Assembly (NCBI RefSeq): GCF_031082405.1 | Contig: NZ_JAVHJU010000057.1 | Coordinates: 434,001-498,000, forward strand | Reading direction: 5' to 3' | Origin: Amycolatopsis sp. A133 | Lineage (GTDB): Bacteria; Actinomycetota; Actinomycetes; Mycobacteriales; Pseudonocardiaceae | DNA: 64,000 nucleotides | Part shown: piece by piece, positions 61,656-64,000 of the stretch | Position numbering within the stretch: the stretch's first letter is position 1 | Layout: every line of letters starts with the position of its first letter | Made by a program: the position numbers and the translations under genes | The notes under the pieces: generated by a model | What the model was told of the DNA's origin: nothing | The model's input: only the letters and a program-made list of their open reading frames with translations | The model's database searches: none

Positions 61656-61676
61656 ACCGTAACTTACGGTGCCGTA
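61656..61676. promoter_or_regulatory. Overlapping palindromes upstream of desaturase gene
   Basis: ACCGTAACTTACGGT (61656-61670, perfect with one central base) overlaps TACGGTGCCGTA (61665-61676). They lie 28 bp before the desaturase start, where a repressor would block transcription. Confidence 0.6.
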
Positions 61677-61714
61677 GGATAACGACAACGGACGCGGGTG
61701 CGCGGAGGTTCCCC

Positions 61715-64000
61715 TCAGTGCGTGAGGTCAAACACGTAATCCTTGAGGATGGGCCCGAAGAAGCTCCTCCCGGTGACCCGCACGACGGCGCGCCCCGGCA
61801 CCTCACGAGCTTGCGAGAGGACCTCGCATCTGACGGTGGGATCGGCGGGCACGACCTTGGTGATCTTCGGCGAAGCACCGGCCGGCAGCGGGATCGGAGA
61901 GGACGCGGCGCCGGCGTCGAACCCGCCGATCGTCCGGCCGCCGACCACGATCGAGATCGCGAGCGGCCCGTTCGTCGGGACGGGCCGGCCGTTGAACTCC
62001 TGCCAATAGCGCACGCAGGTGTCCCGCCAGCTGCCCGCGTCGGCCTCGTGGGCGGCCAGCTTGGCCTTCACCTCGGCGAAGCGCCGCGCGTCGACGTGGG
62101 GCTCCAGGGAGTCCCAAGCCCGGCGCATCCAGCTCACGTAGTGGACGCCCGTCTGGTAGCGGTACACCAGTTCGTCCCAGAAGATCCGGCCGCTGCGCAT
62201 CCGCCGGTCCCACGGCACGTGGTGGAACCACATCAGCAGGTTCTCGGGGACGGTCTCGATGTCGCCGTACCGGGCCGCGAGCACCGGGAAGTACTGCGCG
62301 GTGAAGCCGCTCCCGGTGGGCGAGCGGTCGTAACCCAGCCCGGCCGGGTCGGCGCGGTTGTAGTACACCGGGCTCCAGTCGTCCCGCGCCAGCCGTTCGG
62401 CGGGGTTGGGGCCGTAGTGGTCGCTGGACCGGAACTGGTGCGCGACGCCGAGCGGGGTCTGGTAGCTCACCAGCGCTTCCCGGGAACCCATCATCATCGC
62501 CACGACGGTCCGGACGAGGAAGTCGCGGTTGCCCCAGGTCAGCCGGACCCAGTCCTCGGCGATGCTCCGGGAGTCCAGGGTCCAGTCCCACGCCAGCCTG
62601 CCGAAGGCGTACAGGTTCGCCTGCGCGAAGTGGTGCCCGGTCAGGTTGCCGGCGTTGCCGAAGTTGGCCACGCCGACGATCGCGCTGTCCGGGTGGCCCT
62701 GGGCCGTGCCGTCCACCACGTGGCCCACCAGGCGCCGGCGCAGCAGCTTGCCGTGCTCGTCGGTGGCGTAGGTGTCGGAGTTGAGCACCTCTTCCCACAA
62801 CGGGCCGAGGTAGCACAGCATCGTGTTCTGCCCGGTGTACTCCTGGGTGACCTGCAGTTCCAGGGCCTGGTTCGTGTGTTCCATCCGGCCGAACAGCGGG
62901 TTGGCGGGCTCCCGGGCCTGGTAGTCGAGCGGCCCGTTCTTGGTCTGCAGGAAGACGTTCTCCGCGAACCGGCCCGTCGTCCCGTCGGGCTGCGGCTCCT
63001 CGTCGATGGGGCCGAACTCCAGGTAGGCGCGCTTCAGTCGGTCCTCGTCCACGTCGGCGTTGTAGACGAACGTCCGCCAGAAGATCCGCATCCCGAGCGG
63101 CGCCACCGCCGCCGCCATGCCGTTGGCGCCGTCACCGTGGTCGTAGCCCAGGTCCTGGGGACCCGGCTGGCCCTCGGAGTTGGCTTTGACGGTGAACCCC
63201 ATGAAGTCGGGGATCGCGGCCTGCAGCTGCCGGGCCCGGCGGGTCCACCAGTCCCGGAACCGGTCGCTGTAGGGATCCAGCTGTTCCCGGGTGAGGGTGT
63301 CGGGCGCGAACCGGGCGTCTGTCGGGGCCGCGTAGTTGATGGACACGGCCAGCTTGATCCCGTACGGGCGCAACGCGTCCGCCAGCGCGGCTTCCTGCTC
63401 GATGGCGGCCGGGGTGAGGTAGAAGCTGTTGGCGTTGACGTTGTTGATCGTGATGCCGTTGATGCCCACGGAAGCCATCGCCCGTGCGGCCACGAGGTAG
63501 CGGTCGAGGATCACCGGCAGGTTCAGCCCGGCGGACGCGCCGGTGGCGGTGAAGTCGAAGATCGCCCCGTTTTCGCCGTTCAGCCCGCCCGTGCCCGCCG
63601 GGTTGTTCCCGGCGTAGAGGCGCTCGGTCTCCCAGTAGTTGAGGTACCGGTGGTTGATCCTGGGCACCGACGAGAGGTCCAGGTGGGTGACGGGCTGCTG
63701 GGCCTGCAGACGCCGGAGGAAGGCGAACGTCCCGTACAGGGCGGCGAGATCGGTGTTGCCCGCGATGACGATCGCCCGGTGCCCGCCCCGCGACAGCGAG
63801 CGGATGAGGTAGCCGTCGTCACCGAGCGGCTTCAGGTCGTGGGCGGGAACGTACCGGCGTACCAGGGACGAGCTGTCCGGGGTGCCCACGACCACCGCGC
63901 GGTCGGGGAACCCGTCCCGCACCGGCACGGACCGCCCCAGCAGCCCGCCGAGGCCACGGACGAGTTCGTCCCGCGCCGCTTCCAGGGTGCTCTGCACCAG
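61715..64000 (-). CDS. GH67 alpha-glucuronidase, N-terminus beyond the window
   Basis: The last 761 codons or so; frame runs open to the right edge and the expected N-terminal 60-70 residues (including any signal peptide) are missing. N-terminal GH67N domain, then the barrel: NSFYLTPAAIEQEAALADAL, GFTVKANSEGQPGPQDLGYD, MRIFWRTFVYN, ENVFLQTKNGPLDYQAREP and QVTQEYTG. The Asp in GPLD and the Glu in TQEYTG are the probable catalytic bases. It removes 4-O-methylglucuronic acid from xylo-oligosaccharides. A C-terminal beta segment of about 80 residues (ISIVVGGRTIGGFDAG onward) exceeds the basic family length. Confidence 0.92.
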   Translation of the reverse strand: MVQSTLEAARDELVRGLGGLLGRSVPVRDGFPDRAVVVGTPDSSSLVRRYVPAHDLKPLGDDGYLIRSLSRGGHRAIVIAGNTDLAALYGTFAFLRRLQAQQPVTHLDLSSVPRINHRYLNYWETERLYAGNNPAGTGGLNGENGAIFDFTATGASAGLNLPVILDRYLVAARAMASVGINGITINNVNANSFYLTPAAIEQEAALADALRPYGIKLAVSINYAAPTDARFAPDTLTREQLDPYSDRFRDWWTRRARQLQAAIPDFMGFTVKANSEGQPGPQDLGYDHGDGANGMAAAVAPLGMRIFWRTFVYNADVDEDRLKRAYLEFGPIDEEPQPDGTTGRFAENVFLQTKNGPLDYQAREPANPLFGRMEHTNQALELQVTQEYTGQNTMLCYLGPLWEEVLNSDTYATDEHGKLLRRRLVGHVVDGTAQGHPDSAIVGVANFGNAGNLTGHHFAQANLYAFGRLAWDWTLDSRSIAEDWVRLTWGNRDFLVRTVVAMMMGSREALVSYQTPLGVAHQFRSSDHYGPNPAERLARDDWSPVYYNRADPAGLGYDRSPTGSGFTAQYFPVLAARYGDIETVPENLLMWFHHVPWDRRMRSGRIFWDELVYRYQTGVHYVSWMRRAWDSLEPHVDARRFAEVKAKLAAHEADAGSWRDTCVRYWQEFNGRPVPTNGPLAISIVVGGRTIGGFDAGAASSPIPLPAGASPKITKVVPADPTVRCEVLSQAREVPGRAVVRVTGRSFFGPILKDYVFDLTH

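Overview
The window is about 70% G+C, with very dense genes, many GTG starts and 4-bp ATGA/GTGA stop-start overlaps, a furA-katG pair, a split CrtYc/CrtYd lycopene cyclase and an actinobacterial CebR box. This points to a filamentous actinomycete. Recurrent words such as ACTGTGGA inside genes and paired intergenic palindromes suggest Pseudonocardiales, perhaps Amycolatopsis; the genus is an inference. No rRNA, tRNA, CRISPR array, insertion sequence or phage gene was seen.

Left edge (1-5900): the end of a hybrid polyketide/nonribosomal peptide gene (KS, broken AT, ACP, C, PCP, E-like domain; no adenylation or thioesterase domain), translationally coupled to an unusual FabH-like ketosynthase. 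A strong bidirectional hairpin closes this unit. A secreted VWA/Calx-beta protein follows on the other strand.

Carotenoid locus (8266-24280): a leftward operon crtE, two small repeat ORFs, crtI, crtB, crtYc, crtYd, crtT-like, crtU and an FAD oxidoreductase, and a divergent operon cruF, cruG, crtD-like. The gene set fits a C40 carotenoid with one aromatic phi ring (CrtY then CrtU) and one hydrated, desaturated, glycosylated psi end (CruF, CrtD, CruG), as in sioxanthin of Salinispora. To the right are a CDP-alcohol phosphatidyltransferase, a YihY membrane protein, a MerR/B12-domain regulator of the LitR/CarH type and a Rieske oxygenase-like protein. Three genes here (crtE, the phosphatidyltransferase, the MerR/B12 regulator) carry degenerate tandem copies of their own 3' ends just beyond the stop codon.

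Middle (24296-40252): a decayed DUF6807/PmoA-like gene end, a secreted SGNH esterase, a TetR unit with DUF1330 and alpha/beta hydrolase genes, a large secreted glycoside hydrolase facing a VOC protein across a twin LacI-type operator, an ArsR/SRPBCC/DinB-like operon with a readable promoter and operators, a CebR-box-controlled GH5 cellulase, a very large TPR membrane protein, and small MerR and HTH genes. A roughly 200-bp pentanucleotide microsatellite precedes the next block.

Right part (40253-64000): a DUF4132 protein, a secreted tripeptidyl aminopeptidase-like hydrolase, a small membrane protein, an LLM flavin oxidoreductase, a PL7 alginate lyase, katG-furA with a leaderless Fur-type promoter, thyA-folA, a GMC oxidoreductase/aldehyde dehydrogenase operon with a KstR-like site, a phospholipase D-like protein, a VanAB-type oxygenase operon with an IclR regulator, an acyl-ACP desaturase, and the C-terminal part of a GH67 alpha-glucuronidase cut by the right edge. 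Plant- and algal-polysaccharide enzymes are scattered through the right two thirds, which fits a saprophytic soil lifestyle.
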